Position numbers and translations under genes: made by a program
Notes under the pieces: model-generated
What the model saw: only the letters and a program-made list of their open reading frames with translations
What the model was told of the DNA's origin: nothing
Databases searched by the model: none
Origin: a virus
Reading direction: 5' to 3' (one strand)
IMG/VR virus record: IMGVR_UViG_3300038701_000353
Span: 1 to 25,615 of that record
DNA length: 25,615 nt
In this document: one piece after another, positions 15,288 to 22,864 of the stretch
Layout: each line of letters begins with the position of its first letter
How positions within the stretch are numbered: the stretch's first letter is position 1

Positions 15288-16295
15288 TTAGAACAGCTTG
15301 GAAAGGTGCTGCGGGTCGCGCATGGTCATTTCGCCCATGAAACCCAACTGCTGCACGATGGCGTCTTGATTGATCGGACGCTGCTTGCCACCCATCTTCG
15401 AGAAGTTCCGCTGCGGGTGGTGGCGCATACAGATGCTGTTTGAATCCAGCATGTATGTGATGTCATCCGGCATGTAGGAGCCGATACCGCCTTCCAAGAC
15501 CACGTCGATAGAACGTCCGCCGCCGTAGAATTTCAGCGATGGGAAGCCCAACTTGCCTTTGCCGCCGCCGTCGGTGATGCGCTGCTTGTCCTGCAACGCA
15601 GCCTCGAACGCGCCAAAGTGGCTTTCAGACGACAAGATCAAGTCCGCGCCCTTGCGGCCTTTGGACGTCTCGCGCACGACTTGGCTAAACATGGCGTGAA
15701 CACCAGCCGCATTGACTGCGGTTTCCGATGTGTGGTCCCACGAATAGGACGACACGTCGTAGGCATTTGGACGCCACGCCGCCACGGTCGCACGGTTGAT
15801 GCCGCCATATGTGCCCGTGGTCGGGTCAGACGGGATAATCAACTGCATACCGCCGATCTGCTTGCCGCCGTCGGCTGTGCCGTCGGAATGGATGTCTTCC
15901 GTCACCTTGTTCTGAAGTTCCATTTCGGACGCTTCCATGTGGGTGGCGAACACATCCAGCAACTGCGAGTCGGAACCGCTGTTTGCCAGTATTTCTTCCA
16001 TGGACAGGCTGAACACGGTGGCTGCCTGCTTGGGAACAAACTCGGCATCGCTGATCAATTCAGCGTGTACAGGCGTCAGGTAGTCAAAGCCCGAATAACG
16101 GACGTAAGACCCGTGAAGCTGGTACATCAAGCGCTCGCGGATTGTCGGGCCGCTGTAGGACTTCCAATTGCCCTTGCGCTTCATGACGTCGAGAATGACG
16201 TTGGACTCCGAAACAAGGTCAACGTAGGACGCCGACCGATCTTCCGTAGCCATCGAAAGACGCTCCTGGAGCGCCTCAACACTGGTGATGGTCAT
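15288..16295 (-). CDS. Major capsid protein
   Basis: 335 residues. ATG 16295 is preceded by AAGGAG; an open frame to 16403 extends into the scaffold gene and is not the start. Recognised pattern: DLVSESNVILDVMKRKGNWK, then TPVHAELISDAEFVP, DIHSDGTADGGKQIGGMQLI and PTTGTYGGINRA, ending in VQQLGFMGEMTMRDPQHLSKL. This is the signature of an HK97-fold capsid protein in podoviruses and related phages with a separate scaffold. It comes straight after the scaffold gene (22-nt gap). I see no prohead protease gene, so maturation probably proceeds without proteolysis. Self-assembles into the icosahedral head. Confidence 0.9.
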   Translation of the reverse strand: MTITSVEALQERLSMATEDRSASYVDLVSESNVILDVMKRKGNWKSYSGPTIRERLMYQLHGSYVRYSGFDYLTPVHAELISDAEFVPKQAATVFSLSMEEILANSGSDSQLLDVFATHMEASEMELQNKVTEDIHSDGTADGGKQIGGMQLIIPSDPTTGTYGGINRATVAAWRPNAYDVSSYSWDHTSETAVNAAGVHAMFSQVVRETSKGRKGADLILSSESHFGAFEAALQDKQRITDGGGKGKLGFPSLKFYGGGRSIDVVLEGGIGSYMPDDITYMLDSNSICMRHHPQRNFSKMGGKQRPINQDAIVQQLGFMGEMTMRDPQHLSKLF

Positions 16296-16317
16296 GGGAC
16301 CAATCTCCTTGATGGTT

Positions 16318-17277
16318 TTAACTGCTGAAAGCGCGTTCAAGCGCTTCCCTAGCTGAGGTGGACCGAGGCGACGTTCCTGGGTTTGAGCCAGAAGACGGGG
16401 CACCGATCACGGAGCGGGTCGGCTTGCGGGTTTGAGCCACAGGCGCGGGGTCTGGCGGCAACGGGTTCATCCGCACCGCAAGATCGTATGCGGATTGCAG
16501 ATCCGGGGCCTTGCCCAGATCCAGAATAGCCGCGATGTCACTTTGCAATTCTTCAAAGCGGGGATTAGCCGCTGCAAACTGCTCAAGCTGGCCTAGTACG
16601 GCCTGCTCTTGTTGCTGCTGAAAATTGCCGGATAGCTGCTGAACCTGTTGCGTCAGCTGCTGGATTTGTTGGTCGCGCGGGTCGGGCTGGCCCGGTGTCT
16701 GACCGGTCAACAGCGCCCCCAATTGCGTCGGCGTGGTGCCGAGATTCTGTGCCAGCGCCGCAAGACCGCTGTAAAGGTCTTGCCGCAGCAGGTTTTCCAT
16801 ATTCGTGTATGCCGACAATGCGTCAGCCAGTTTTGCGGGGTCGCCTGCCATGTCAATGAATGGCTTGATCGGCTCAATGACCGCGTCTTTTTGCGCCAAG
16901 CCGCCTTCCATTTCCGTGATGGCCCGATGGATCTCGCCACGCACATGCTCAGGGGCCTGCGCCCATGCCGCTTTTGCCTCAGCAGAAAAGCGCACAGGGG
17001 CCTCAGCCATGTTGGGGGCGGGGGTTGCCTCCTCTACGGCTTCTGGCTCCTGTGCGGGCTGTTCTGCCGCCTCCTTGGCGACAAAACGACCATCGGGTCC
17101 GCGCTCTTGGCCTAGCGCCTCTTGCGGGGCCTCGCCATCTTCGGGCGTATCAGCAGCGAAGGCCTTTTCCAGCGATTCCCGGATAGACGGACGGGGCGCG
17201 TCCTCTTGTTCGGGGGCCTCTGTTGGCGCGTCAATAGACGGCTCTACCGCTGGCGCGGCGTCCTGTTCGAATTCCAT
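16318..17277 (-). CDS. Capsid scaffold protein
   Basis: 319 residues, strongly acidic in the first about 85 (many Glu, Pro and Ala). It contains EALGQERGPDGRFVAKEAAE (about 52-71) and helices APVRFSAEAKAAWAQAPEHVRGEIHRAITEM (about 92-122), a pattern recognised from scaffold proteins of similar phages. A Gln-rich coiled coil (QQIQQLTQQVQQLSG) lies around 205-220 and a basic, Ser-rich tail (RKPTRSVIG) near the C-terminus, the part that usually contacts capsid subunits. ATG 17277 has an AGAAGGA site in the duplicated leader. It directs capsid assembly and is probably expelled before packaging. Confidence 0.85.
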   Translation of the reverse strand: MEFEQDAAPAVEPSIDAPTEAPEQEDAPRPSIRESLEKAFAADTPEDGEAPQEALGQERGPDGRFVAKEAAEQPAQEPEAVEEATPAPNMAEAPVRFSAEAKAAWAQAPEHVRGEIHRAITEMEGGLAQKDAVIEPIKPFIDMAGDPAKLADALSAYTNMENLLRQDLYSGLAALAQNLGTTPTQLGALLTGQTPGQPDPRDQQIQQLTQQVQQLSGNFQQQQEQAVLGQLEQFAAANPRFEELQSDIAAILDLGKAPDLQSAYDLAVRMNPLPPDPAPVAQTRKPTRSVIGAPSSGSNPGTSPRSTSAREALERAFSS

Positions 17278-17300
17278 GGGGGTATCCTTCTGAGGGATGC
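17278..17300 (-). promoter_or_regulatory. Leader with ribosome site, copy 2 of a duplicated sequence
   Basis: Minus strand CATCCCTCAGAAGGATACCC precedes the scaffold start. It is the near-identical partner of 14732-14756 and lies in the only sizeable gap (27 nt) between the two genes here. Confidence 0.55.
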
Positions 17301-17304
17301 GTGA

Positions 17305-17634
17305 TTATGGCGCGCCAAAGCCCATTTGCGAGTGCGCGCGATACAAAGAAGCCTTGATAGCCTCCTTGTGCTTGGCCTTGGCCTCTTTCGACCGTGGGCC
17401 TTTTGGCTTGATCTTCTCGGTGCCGACTTCCTCGACTCCTGCCCGCTTATATTCTTTCGTCATTTCGGACTTGCTGTCGTAAATGACGCCGTTGGTCTGG
17501 CTTTGCAGCGGGGCTTGTGTGTCGCTGATAACCATGGGCGCGGTCGGCTCTGCGGCGCGTTCAGCCTGATTGAGCATCGGCAGTCCGTCAGGCCCGACAA
17601 CCTGCCCGCCACGGTATCTGTACGTGGTCCGCAT
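17305..17634 (-). CDS. Small basic protein between portal and scaffold genes
   Basis: 109 residues. ATG 17634 overlaps the previous TAA by one base (TAATG). N-terminal MRTTYRYRGGQVV, a middle part with MVISDTQAPLQSQTNGVIYDSKSEM, and a basic helical C-terminus (KIKPKGPRSKEAKAKHKEAIKA). The 'YRYR-G-V' start and the 'ISD...DG/NG..YDSKS' centre are common in small proteins at this place in podoviral genomes, whose role is unknown. The basic, lysine-rich end could bind DNA or RNA, or the acidic scaffold. No Cys, no membrane segment. Confidence 0.8.
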   Translation of the reverse strand: MRTTYRYRGGQVVGPDGLPMLNQAERAAEPTAPMVISDTQAPLQSQTNGVIYDSKSEMTKEYKRAGVEEVGTEKIKPKGPRSKEAKAKHKEAIKASLYRAHSQMGFGAP

Positions 17635-17879
17635 TAGCCTTTGAGCAGCAGTGCGTGGATGCCGGTTGCGGTCGATGACGCCTGAAAGCTGTCAACCCGC
17701 GCGGGGTATGGCAGGCCAGCGGATACTGATGGCGTCACGGCTGTGCCGCCGCTGGTGAAATTGACGGTGCCTGCGACCTCAGCGACAAAACCGACGCAGG
17801 TATATCCGGCGGGGATGGTATAGGCCCCGTCGCCGGTTTCGCGCCACACAGGGGCGACGCCGTTGCTGTAATGGCTCAT
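17634..17879 (-). CDS. Small beta-rich protein downstream of portal
   Basis: 81 residues, start ATG 17879 with GGAGA upstream, 3 nt after the portal stop. Short strands and turns (YTIPAGYTCVGFVAEVAGTVNFTSGGTAV, SVSAGLPYPARV) suggest one small beta-sandwich. No family recognised. Its place between portal and capsid genes makes a head-associated role likely but unproved. Confidence 0.75.
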   Translation of the reverse strand: MSHYSNGVAPVWRETGDGAYTIPAGYTCVGFVAEVAGTVNFTSGGTAVTPSVSAGLPYPARVDSFQASSTATGIHALLLKG

Positions 17880-17882
17880 GAT

Positions 17883-19925
17883 TTAGTCTCCGATGCCTAC
17901 GGGACGCTCTTGCGTCGCCTCTAGTTCGATTTCTGCGGCATCTTTGAGGGTGTTGATCTCAACCTCGCGCTCGGCGAGGGTTTGAGCGTCAACCTTGATG
18001 CCTAGCTCGCGCATTTTGATGGCTTGGTCCTGCTGACGTAGCGTGCTGTCCAAGTCCATTTTGTAGCGGTCATTCTGGATACGAGCCTGCTCAATGGCCT
18101 GCTTGCCCGCCATCTCCTGCTGTCGCACCTGCATCTCCTGGATGCGGATCTGTGTGTTCGTGTCCAACTCGCGTTGGCGAAACTCAATATCAGCTTGGGC
18201 TTTCGCCTGCTCGGCTTGCGCCTTGGCCTGCTCGGCCTGCATCGCGGGGTCTGGCCCCTGCTGCTGCTGACCTTGTGCTTGTTGTTCCACCAGTTCCGTG
18301 AATTGGTCGATGGCCCCGCCAAGGTCACGCCCTGCCCTAAAGCCACCAGCGCCAAACCGCATCAACTCAGCCATGAACGGTGCAGATTGCGGGAATGCCT
18401 CTACCGCGCCCTGTGCTTGGCCGATAAACGACCCGATGGCTTGGAGGAATTCGATCCGGTTTTGCTTCTCGGCCATTTCATTCGGCGCGATGGTGCTGTC
18501 GGTCTCGACCTCCATTGCGAAAGGCCGCATCCGCTGGTCTTGCAGTAGCTGCGCGATGCTTTCCAATGGCACGTCGTCAACCTTCTGGCCTTGCGCCTGC
18601 GCCGACTGGATTTCTTGCATGGTCGGGAACCGCATCCCCGCCATGGCCATCAATTCTTGGATGTCGCGCGTCTCGGCGTAGATTTCCGCCTTCATGGACA
18701 GCACGTCCAGCCCGATGCGGACCATCTCCTGCTGTTTCGACCGGACACGGACGCTGCCAAACTCTGCCTTGAGGTTTTGCGCCCCTAGCGTTTCTTGCGC
18801 GTCCGTCACGCCACGCATGATGTCGCTGAGGCCGGTGATTTCGTACACGTCCTCGATCAACTGCTTGCGCAACTGGATCAGGTCACTGATGACCCCGGCA
18901 ATCTCTTGCACCGGCAGCCAGATAATGCTGTCCTTGAGCGATTGACCGCCCAAGGCGGCAAGGTTGCTGATCGGCACAAGATTGGACCGGTTGTCGGTCT
19001 GCTTCATCGCCGTCTCAATGGCCTCGCCAACTTCCGACGTGCCCGACGCATAGAACCCTTTCATCCGCAGGGACTCGGTCAGCGACGATATGCGATCCGT
19101 CAGTTCGTGGATTTCGTCCGCTTGGTCGCGGTAATAGACGTAGTCGGGAACAGGCTTGAGTGTTGACGGCTCCAAGGTGCCATAAGCGGGCTTGGGGCAC
19201 GGGAAGAAGCCCTTGACGTCAAACAGCGGGTCCGCTTCGTCAAGGACGTCATCAACGCCCTCGGTCACCCAGTAGACGCGGTTGTCGGGCTTGGACCAGA
19301 TTTCCCACACCGCGACCTTCTTATCTGTGGTCTTGTAATCGTCGTTACGCTCTTTGCCGACCTGTTCGGCCTCGGCCTCTGCCCATTTGTCGGCCTTGTC
19401 GGGGAAGCGCTCCTTGAAAGGCTTTTTCGCCAGATACGCACGACGCGCCACCCAGCTTACTTCCTTCCAGCGCCGCGCCGGGTCATGCACGAAGTCAGCC
19501 CTATCGACGTGGATGGCGGATCCGTCATCCAGCACCCAGACAACGCCGCGTGAGAACAAGCCGAGGTCATCACGGACCTCAAGCAGCGTCTCGTGCAGGT
19601 CATCGTCCTCAACGTCAAACTCAAGCGTCCGCTCAACCAGTTCCGACGCTTTGCGGACCACTTCGCCTGTGTCGCTGTGGCGTGGCATCACGACGGGGAC
19701 CGGGGGCCGCTGATAGACTGCGGGCAACATGACCTGCATATTCGACCAGAAAATCTGCAACTCGCGCTTGCCACCGGCATCGCCCAGCTTTTTCAGGCTG
19801 GCGTATTTGTCGGACACGTTCTTGCATGACCTCTGCCAGCCCTCGAACGCCTTTTCGGCGTCCTTGATGGCCTGGAGCCAAGGCTTGGCAGTGCCTGTCA
19901 GCTTTGGCTTGTCGTCTTCGGTCAT
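17883..19925 (-). CDS. Portal protein
   Basis: 680 residues. ATG 19925 overlaps the terminase stop (ATGA) and has an AGGAG site. Motifs: N-terminal helices with KDAEKAFEGWQRSCKNVSDK; ELQIFWSNMQVMLPAVYQRPP (about 55-75); RGVVWVLDDGSAIHVDRADFVHDPARRWKEVSWVARR (about 125-165); DYVYYRDQADEIHELTDRISSLTESLRMKGFYA; and EITGLSDIMRGVTDAQETLGAQNLK (about 365-390). These are the usual portal sequence of P22-like and related podoviruses. The C-terminal 150 residues are a Gln-rich helical barrel-like coiled coil (QAEQAKAQAEQAK, IQEMQVRQQEMAGKQ), as in the long-barrel portals. Forms the dodecamer through which DNA is packaged and ejected. Confidence 0.92.
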   Translation of the reverse strand: MTEDDKPKLTGTAKPWLQAIKDAEKAFEGWQRSCKNVSDKYASLKKLGDAGGKRELQIFWSNMQVMLPAVYQRPPVPVVMPRHSDTGEVVRKASELVERTLEFDVEDDDLHETLLEVRDDLGLFSRGVVWVLDDGSAIHVDRADFVHDPARRWKEVSWVARRAYLAKKPFKERFPDKADKWAEAEAEQVGKERNDDYKTTDKKVAVWEIWSKPDNRVYWVTEGVDDVLDEADPLFDVKGFFPCPKPAYGTLEPSTLKPVPDYVYYRDQADEIHELTDRISSLTESLRMKGFYASGTSEVGEAIETAMKQTDNRSNLVPISNLAALGGQSLKDSIIWLPVQEIAGVISDLIQLRKQLIEDVYEITGLSDIMRGVTDAQETLGAQNLKAEFGSVRVRSKQQEMVRIGLDVLSMKAEIYAETRDIQELMAMAGMRFPTMQEIQSAQAQGQKVDDVPLESIAQLLQDQRMRPFAMEVETDSTIAPNEMAEKQNRIEFLQAIGSFIGQAQGAVEAFPQSAPFMAELMRFGAGGFRAGRDLGGAIDQFTELVEQQAQGQQQQGPDPAMQAEQAKAQAEQAKAQADIEFRQRELDTNTQIRIQEMQVRQQEMAGKQAIEQARIQNDRYKMDLDSTLRQQDQAIKMRELGIKVDAQTLAEREVEINTLKDAAEIELEATQERPVGIGD

Positions 19926-21286
19926 ATGCCTGATCTCCTGCCGGTTTCTTCCGGCTGAGGCGGTCCAGCCAGCATGATCTGGCCGGGCTTGGGCTTCGCA
20001 ATCTCTTGGACCTTCTTGATGGCGAGGTCCCGATAGCCTTGTGCGGCGTATCTCATGGCGTCAGCGCAGTGGCTGGCCCAGTTGTGCAGGGGCTTGTTCT
20101 TAAAAATCTGCGCGCCCTCATCATACTCGGTGCGGTAGTTGCGCAATGCCTCAAGGCCATATTCACACCGGGTGCCGTCGAACCACATGCGCGGCATTAG
20201 CTGGCGAACCCCGTTGATGCCGTCGTCTAGAGACGATGCCGGGAGAAGCACAGGCTTGCGCCCCAGCGACACCAGCGTTTCCAGCCGCGATCTGCCCGTG
20301 TCCAGGCTGCGAACCTTGGCGTCATGCGGAACGTAGTCATATCCGCCACGGTAGCCACGGGTTTCAAGTTCCGTGACGTAGTGGCCGAGTGTCATGCCAT
20401 GGTCTTCCAAGTAATCGATGAGGCGCATACCCTCAGGGCCAGCCTGGAAAACCCATATTGCCATACTGTCGCCGATGCCCAGATCCCACGCCGTATGGAT
20501 TGGGAGGTCGTGGCTCAAGTCAACGCTTGTGATGCGGCCTCCCCGCTTCGCGTCGTTGAGCAAGGCAACATAATACGCGCCTGCGACTACAGCCCCGTAT
20601 CCGCCTTCCCAGATATGATCATAACTATCCGGGTCGGACGTTAGGCAATATTGCCGCTCTGCCTCAAGGACCTTCGGGAAGCGGTGATTATCCGACCAAT
20701 TGGCCTCAACAACAATTGACGACTGCGGCGGGCTGTCGCCCCTCAACAGCTTGTCCACCGCGTCAAATTTACTTCTAGGGTTCCAGCCGAACCACAGTTC
20801 AGACTCAAGGCCTCTGTGGGTATCTTCCCAGCGGATTGTGGGCCGCAGTAGGCTCATCGAATGGGCGGTTATCGATTGCGCCTCTTCCCCCCAGGCGCGA
20901 TGAAAGCCCTCATAAGACTTGACGCTGTCTGCGGTGTGGTCCTGCATCCCGGTAAATGCAATAACGCCGTCACCCGGCGTTGATATGCGGTCCGTGTAGA
21001 CCCTGAACCCGTCTTGTTCGCCCAACCCAAATTTGTGCAGCTTGGATTCCAGCAGAAACTTGGCGCTTTGCTTCAGCGACTTCTGGACCTCGCGAAAACT
21101 GAGAAGCCGCAAGCCCTCGCCCGCATCACCCGGCCATCTTAGCGCGTCCTCAATGCCCAATTCAGCGAAGAAGTGCGACTTGCCCGACCCGCGCCCGCCA
21201 TACGCGCCCTTGTAGCGCGCTGGCTCAAGTAGCGGGTAAAAGACCTCACTTGTCTCAATCTGAAGGTCGAACAATAACCCGCTCAA
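19922..21286 (-). CDS. terL: Terminase large subunit (PBSX/Terminase_3 type)
   Basis: 454 residues. Walker A GGRGSGKS at 30-37; Walker B region FHRAWGEEA at 128-136 with catalytic Glu134/Glu135; coupling-motif-like FGWNP at 166-170. The nuclease domain begins with TAWDLGIGDSMAIW (Asp268), continues with PHDAK (Asp322) and ends at HCADAMRY (Asp409). The start is TTG at 21286, or TTG at 21274; no ATG precedes the Walker A in a sensible place. It overlaps the small-terminase-like gene by 32 nt. It cuts concatemeric DNA and pumps it into the head through the portal encoded next. The type predicts nothing certain about cos or pac packaging without the ends. Confidence 0.93.
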   Translation of the reverse strand: MSGLLFDLQIETSEVFYPLLEPARYKGAYGGRGSGKSHFFAELGIEDALRWPGDAGEGLRLLSFREVQKSLKQSAKFLLESKLHKFGLGEQDGFRVYTDRISTPGDGVIAFTGMQDHTADSVKSYEGFHRAWGEEAQSITAHSMSLLRPTIRWEDTHRGLESELWFGWNPRSKFDAVDKLLRGDSPPQSSIVVEANWSDNHRFPKVLEAERQYCLTSDPDSYDHIWEGGYGAVVAGAYYVALLNDAKRGGRITSVDLSHDLPIHTAWDLGIGDSMAIWVFQAGPEGMRLIDYLEDHGMTLGHYVTELETRGYRGGYDYVPHDAKVRSLDTGRSRLETLVSLGRKPVLLPASSLDDGINGVRQLMPRMWFDGTRCEYGLEALRNYRTEYDEGAQIFKNKPLHNWASHCADAMRYAAQGYRDLAIKKVQEIAKPKPGQIMLAGPPQPEETGRRSGI

Positions 21287-21521
21287 TTCGCTGGATTACA
21301 GGCTTTTCAGGGTCGCCGCTGTGCTCGATTGCCTTGAGGTCAGGCAGCGTTTTCTTGAGCAGAATTTCAATCGCGCGCAGCCTTTGTGGGTCAATTTCAA
21401 CGACTTGGCCCCCTTCGTCCTCTTCCTCAAAAGCAAACTGCTGCAATCGCTTAACAAGCTGTGTAGTCTTGATTGCGTCGCGCGACCGCTGCTCCTGCTT
21501 TGGATTAAGCCTTGCTGCCAT
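21255..21521 (-). CDS. Small terminase-like protein
   Basis: 88 residues, ATG 21521. It is helical and charged: MAARLNPKQEQRSRDAIKTT, LVKRLQQFAFEEEDEGGQVV, EIDPQRLRAIEILLKKTLPDL. Similar short proteins lie just upstream of terL in many alphaproteobacterial phages and prophages. Position, size and the RLRAIEILLKKTLPDLKAIE helix support a DNA-binding terminase partner, but no helix-turn-helix is obvious, so a regulatory role is possible. No strong ribosome site. Confidence 0.65.
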   Translation of the reverse strand: MAARLNPKQEQRSRDAIKTTQLVKRLQQFAFEEEDEGGQVVEIDPQRLRAIEILLKKTLPDLKAIEHSGDPEKPVIQRIERVIVRPSD

Positions 21522-21576
21522 AGATATTCACGCCCGGTTTGAGCGGTGCGTGCCTCTGGATGTGTGATTGGTGGAC

Positions 21577-21708
21577 CTACGCCCCGCAGTAATCGCAATC
21601 ACAGCCGCGACGGGGTGCGCCGCAATTGGTGCAGTTTGTGGGCTTCGGGGCCTGTGCGAGTAGCCCCATGTCGTAACGCAGTTGCGATTGAGCCTGGGAC
21701 AGATCCAT
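21577..21708 (-). CDS. Small zinc-ribbon protein
   Basis: 43 residues from ATG 21708. The C-terminus has NCTNCGAPRRGCDCDYCGA, giving CxxC, a spacer and CxC/CxxC, a probable four-Cys zinc site. The frame is open 5' of ATG 21708 (SAASTELNVASRVHRN) with no further ATG, GTG or TTG that I can see before it, and ATG 21708 lacks a ribosome site. Small CPNCGAP-type proteins next to terminase genes are common in this kind of phage. Function unknown. Confidence 0.5.
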   Translation of the reverse strand: MDLSQAQSQLRYDMGLLAQAPKPTNCTNCGAPRRGCDCDYCGA

Positions 21709-21794
21709 ATTGCGATGAACGCGGCTCGCGACGTTCAGCTCGGTGCTGGCCGCTGAATAGCGATAGAGGCCGAAGATGTTTGGCGGATGGAGTC

Positions 21795-22088
21795 CTATTG
21801 GACCTCTCCCAGTTCTTCTGGCTCGGTCAGCTCGTCTTCCCTGCCATCAAAGAACGCATCGACAATCTCGCAAAGCACACGCTTAGTGCTTTCGCGGACC
21901 ACTTCACGGTCCACACCGGCAACAACGCCGATATTCCCACCGCCGCTGGCCAACCAAAGACCGTCTTCATATTCTATGTCGATCTTCATCCCACCCCACA
22001 TTGCGACATAGACGAAGCCATCAAGCCCCGCCTGTTCCCGGTTATCCCGCCGGGTACGCCGCCCGTGCCGCACAAATCGGGGCAACAT
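21795..22088 (-). CDS. Hypothetical small protein, first gene after the late promoter
   Basis: 97 residues from ATG 22088; later ATGs at 22001 and 21989 are possible. The N-terminal about 25 residues are Arg-rich. The central part (MKIDIEYEDGLWLASGGGNIGVVAG) looks like a small beta-structured domain, followed by a helix (REVVRESTKRVLCEIVDAFF) and an acidic tail (DELTEPEELGE). There is no ribosome site at 22088, which lies only about 17 nt below the predicted start point of the promoter at 22112-22140. Not recognised. Confidence 0.5.
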   Translation of the reverse strand: MLPRFVRHGRRTRRDNREQAGLDGFVYVAMWGGMKIDIEYEDGLWLASGGGNIGVVAGVDREVVRESTKRVLCEIVDAFFDGREDELTEPEELGEVQ

Positions 22089-22111
22089 GGCGCAATTCGG
22101 TCTTGACAGAC

Positions 22112-22140
22112 TATTTAGCCGATTTTGTCGGGGGAATCAA
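22112..22140 (-). promoter_or_regulatory. Predicted sigma70-like promoter for the late genes
   Basis: Minus strand: TTGATT at 22140-22135, 17-bp spacer, TAAATA at 22117-22112. The spacer contains CCGACAAAATCGG, a 4-bp inverted repeat. It reads toward the first late gene and lies after the terminator at 22157-22196. Confidence 0.5.
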
Positions 22141-22156
22141 TGGGGGTGGGTGCGCT

Positions 22157-22196
22157 GAAAGAAAAGCCCCGGCGCGCTGGCAGGCGCGACCGGGGC
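22157..22196 (-). terminator. Rho-independent terminator at the end of the early region
   Basis: Minus strand: stem GCCCCGG(T)CGCGC, loop CTGCCA, stem GCGCGCCGGGGC, followed by TTTTCTTTC. The stem is 12 bp with one bulged base, very GC-rich, with a 9-nt pyrimidine tail that is mostly U. It lies between the promoter at 22234-22262 and the late genes, and could end both early transcripts and transcripts from that promoter. Confidence 0.8.
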
Positions 22197-22226
22197 GGGT
22201 GAACCTATCCATGCGACAGCGGAAGG

Positions 22227-22257
22227 CCTGCAAACTATAGCACGTCATTCTTGCAGG
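22227..22257. repeat. 7-bp inverted repeat around a -10 box, possible operator
   Basis: CCTGCAA (22227-22233) and TTGCAGG (22251-22257) are perfect inverted copies separated by 17 bp. The space holds the predicted -10 box. A regulator dimer or a pause-related factor could bind here. Confidence 0.4.
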
Positions 22258-22262
22258 TACAA
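22234..22262 (-). promoter_or_regulatory. Predicted sigma70-like promoter upstream of the terminator
   Basis: Minus strand: TTGTAC at 22262-22257, 17-bp spacer, TATAGT at 22239-22234 (-10 matches five of six consensus bases, -35 three of six). It starts just after the NusG-like gene. The predicted RNA would reach the terminator stem after about 30 nt and stop after roughly 70 nt unless read-through occurs. Confidence 0.5.
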
Positions 22263-22279
22263 CGGGGGGCAATCGCCCA

Positions 22280-22864
22280 TCACGCTACCCTCTCCACCCA
22301 ATCAATCGCCGTCGCCAGCTTTACCCTGTCCACGGTCATAATCACGGACCCCTCGCGGACTTCATCGACAACGCCGACCTTGCCCGCGAGTGCCCCCTCA
22401 ACGATTTTTGCCTTGCCGCCGACATAGGGCTGCTTTGCCTGTCGTGCGGCGATCTGTTCAGCCTTGATCTTGTCGGCCAGTTCTTTGACGCGTTCGGGTT
22501 GCTGCTGCATGTATGCGATTTCCGCCTCCGTGATGATGCGCGGCACGTCGCCAACTTTGACCACATCCAGAACAACGCGGCGGTTTTTGATGATGTGCCA
22601 CTGCGGGGCCCGATCCACCTGAATGAAAAGATACCCGCTCGGGTCTGCGATCTTCGTCCGCTTACGGTCTCGCTTTTGACCCGGCTTTGCTTTGCGGGGC
22701 GGGTCGCGACGCCAGCGATGCGGATACCATGCGTCTAATGTGCCTGCGTTGGCGAATAGGGCCTCAGCGACGCTCTCCTGCCCGCTGAGTACGGTCATGA
22801 TGTACCAGCGGGGGTCACAGGGGATCCCGAGCAGACGGCTCTGTGTGGGGCTTTTTGGGGTCAC
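22280..22864 (-). CDS. Phage-encoded NusG/RfaH paralogue (transcription antitermination factor)
   Basis: 194 residues. The NGN domain spans about 18-118: RWYIMTVLSGQESVAEALFANAG, then AWYPHRWRR, DPSGYLFIQVD, WHIIKNRRVVLDVVKVGDVP. A long charged helix (about 118-146) follows, then a KOW domain (147-178): YVGGKAKIVEGALAGKVGVV. A basic insertion (RKAKPGQKRDRKRTK, about 57-71) sits between the NGN strands. The start is GTG at 22864 in a GTGA overlap with the upstream stop. It binds RNA polymerase and alters pausing or termination. It is the last early gene, directly before the terminator/promoter region, so it probably controls late transcription. Host NusG is elsewhere; this copy is phage-specific. 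Domain call strong; target inferred. Confidence 0.88.
   Translation of the reverse strand: MTPKSPTQSRLLGIPCDPRWYIMTVLSGQESVAEALFANAGTLDAWYPHRWRRDPPRKAKPGQKRDRKRTKIADPSGYLFIQVDRAPQWHIIKNRRVVLDVVKVGDVPRIITEAEIAYMQQQPERVKELADKIKAEQIAARQAKQPYVGGKAKIVEGALAGKVGVVDEVREGSVIMTVDRVKLATAIDWVERVA

Noticed and set aside
16296-16403. Upstream extension of the capsid reading frame
   Set aside because: It lies inside the scaffold gene, and the start at 16295 has a good AAGGAG site and matches family length.
21546-22106. Plus-strand frame across the region upstream of terL
   Set aside because: It covers several minus-strand genes, lacks a ribosome site and a recognisable domain.
22103-22108. Plus-strand TTGACA, a perfect -35 consensus
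   Set aside because: No -10 box at 16-18 bp and no plus-strand gene downstream, so a chance match is likely.
22271-22285. Small GGGC-AATC-GCCC hairpin at the end of the NusG-like gene
   Set aside because: Only 4 bp and no U-run; too weak to call a terminator.
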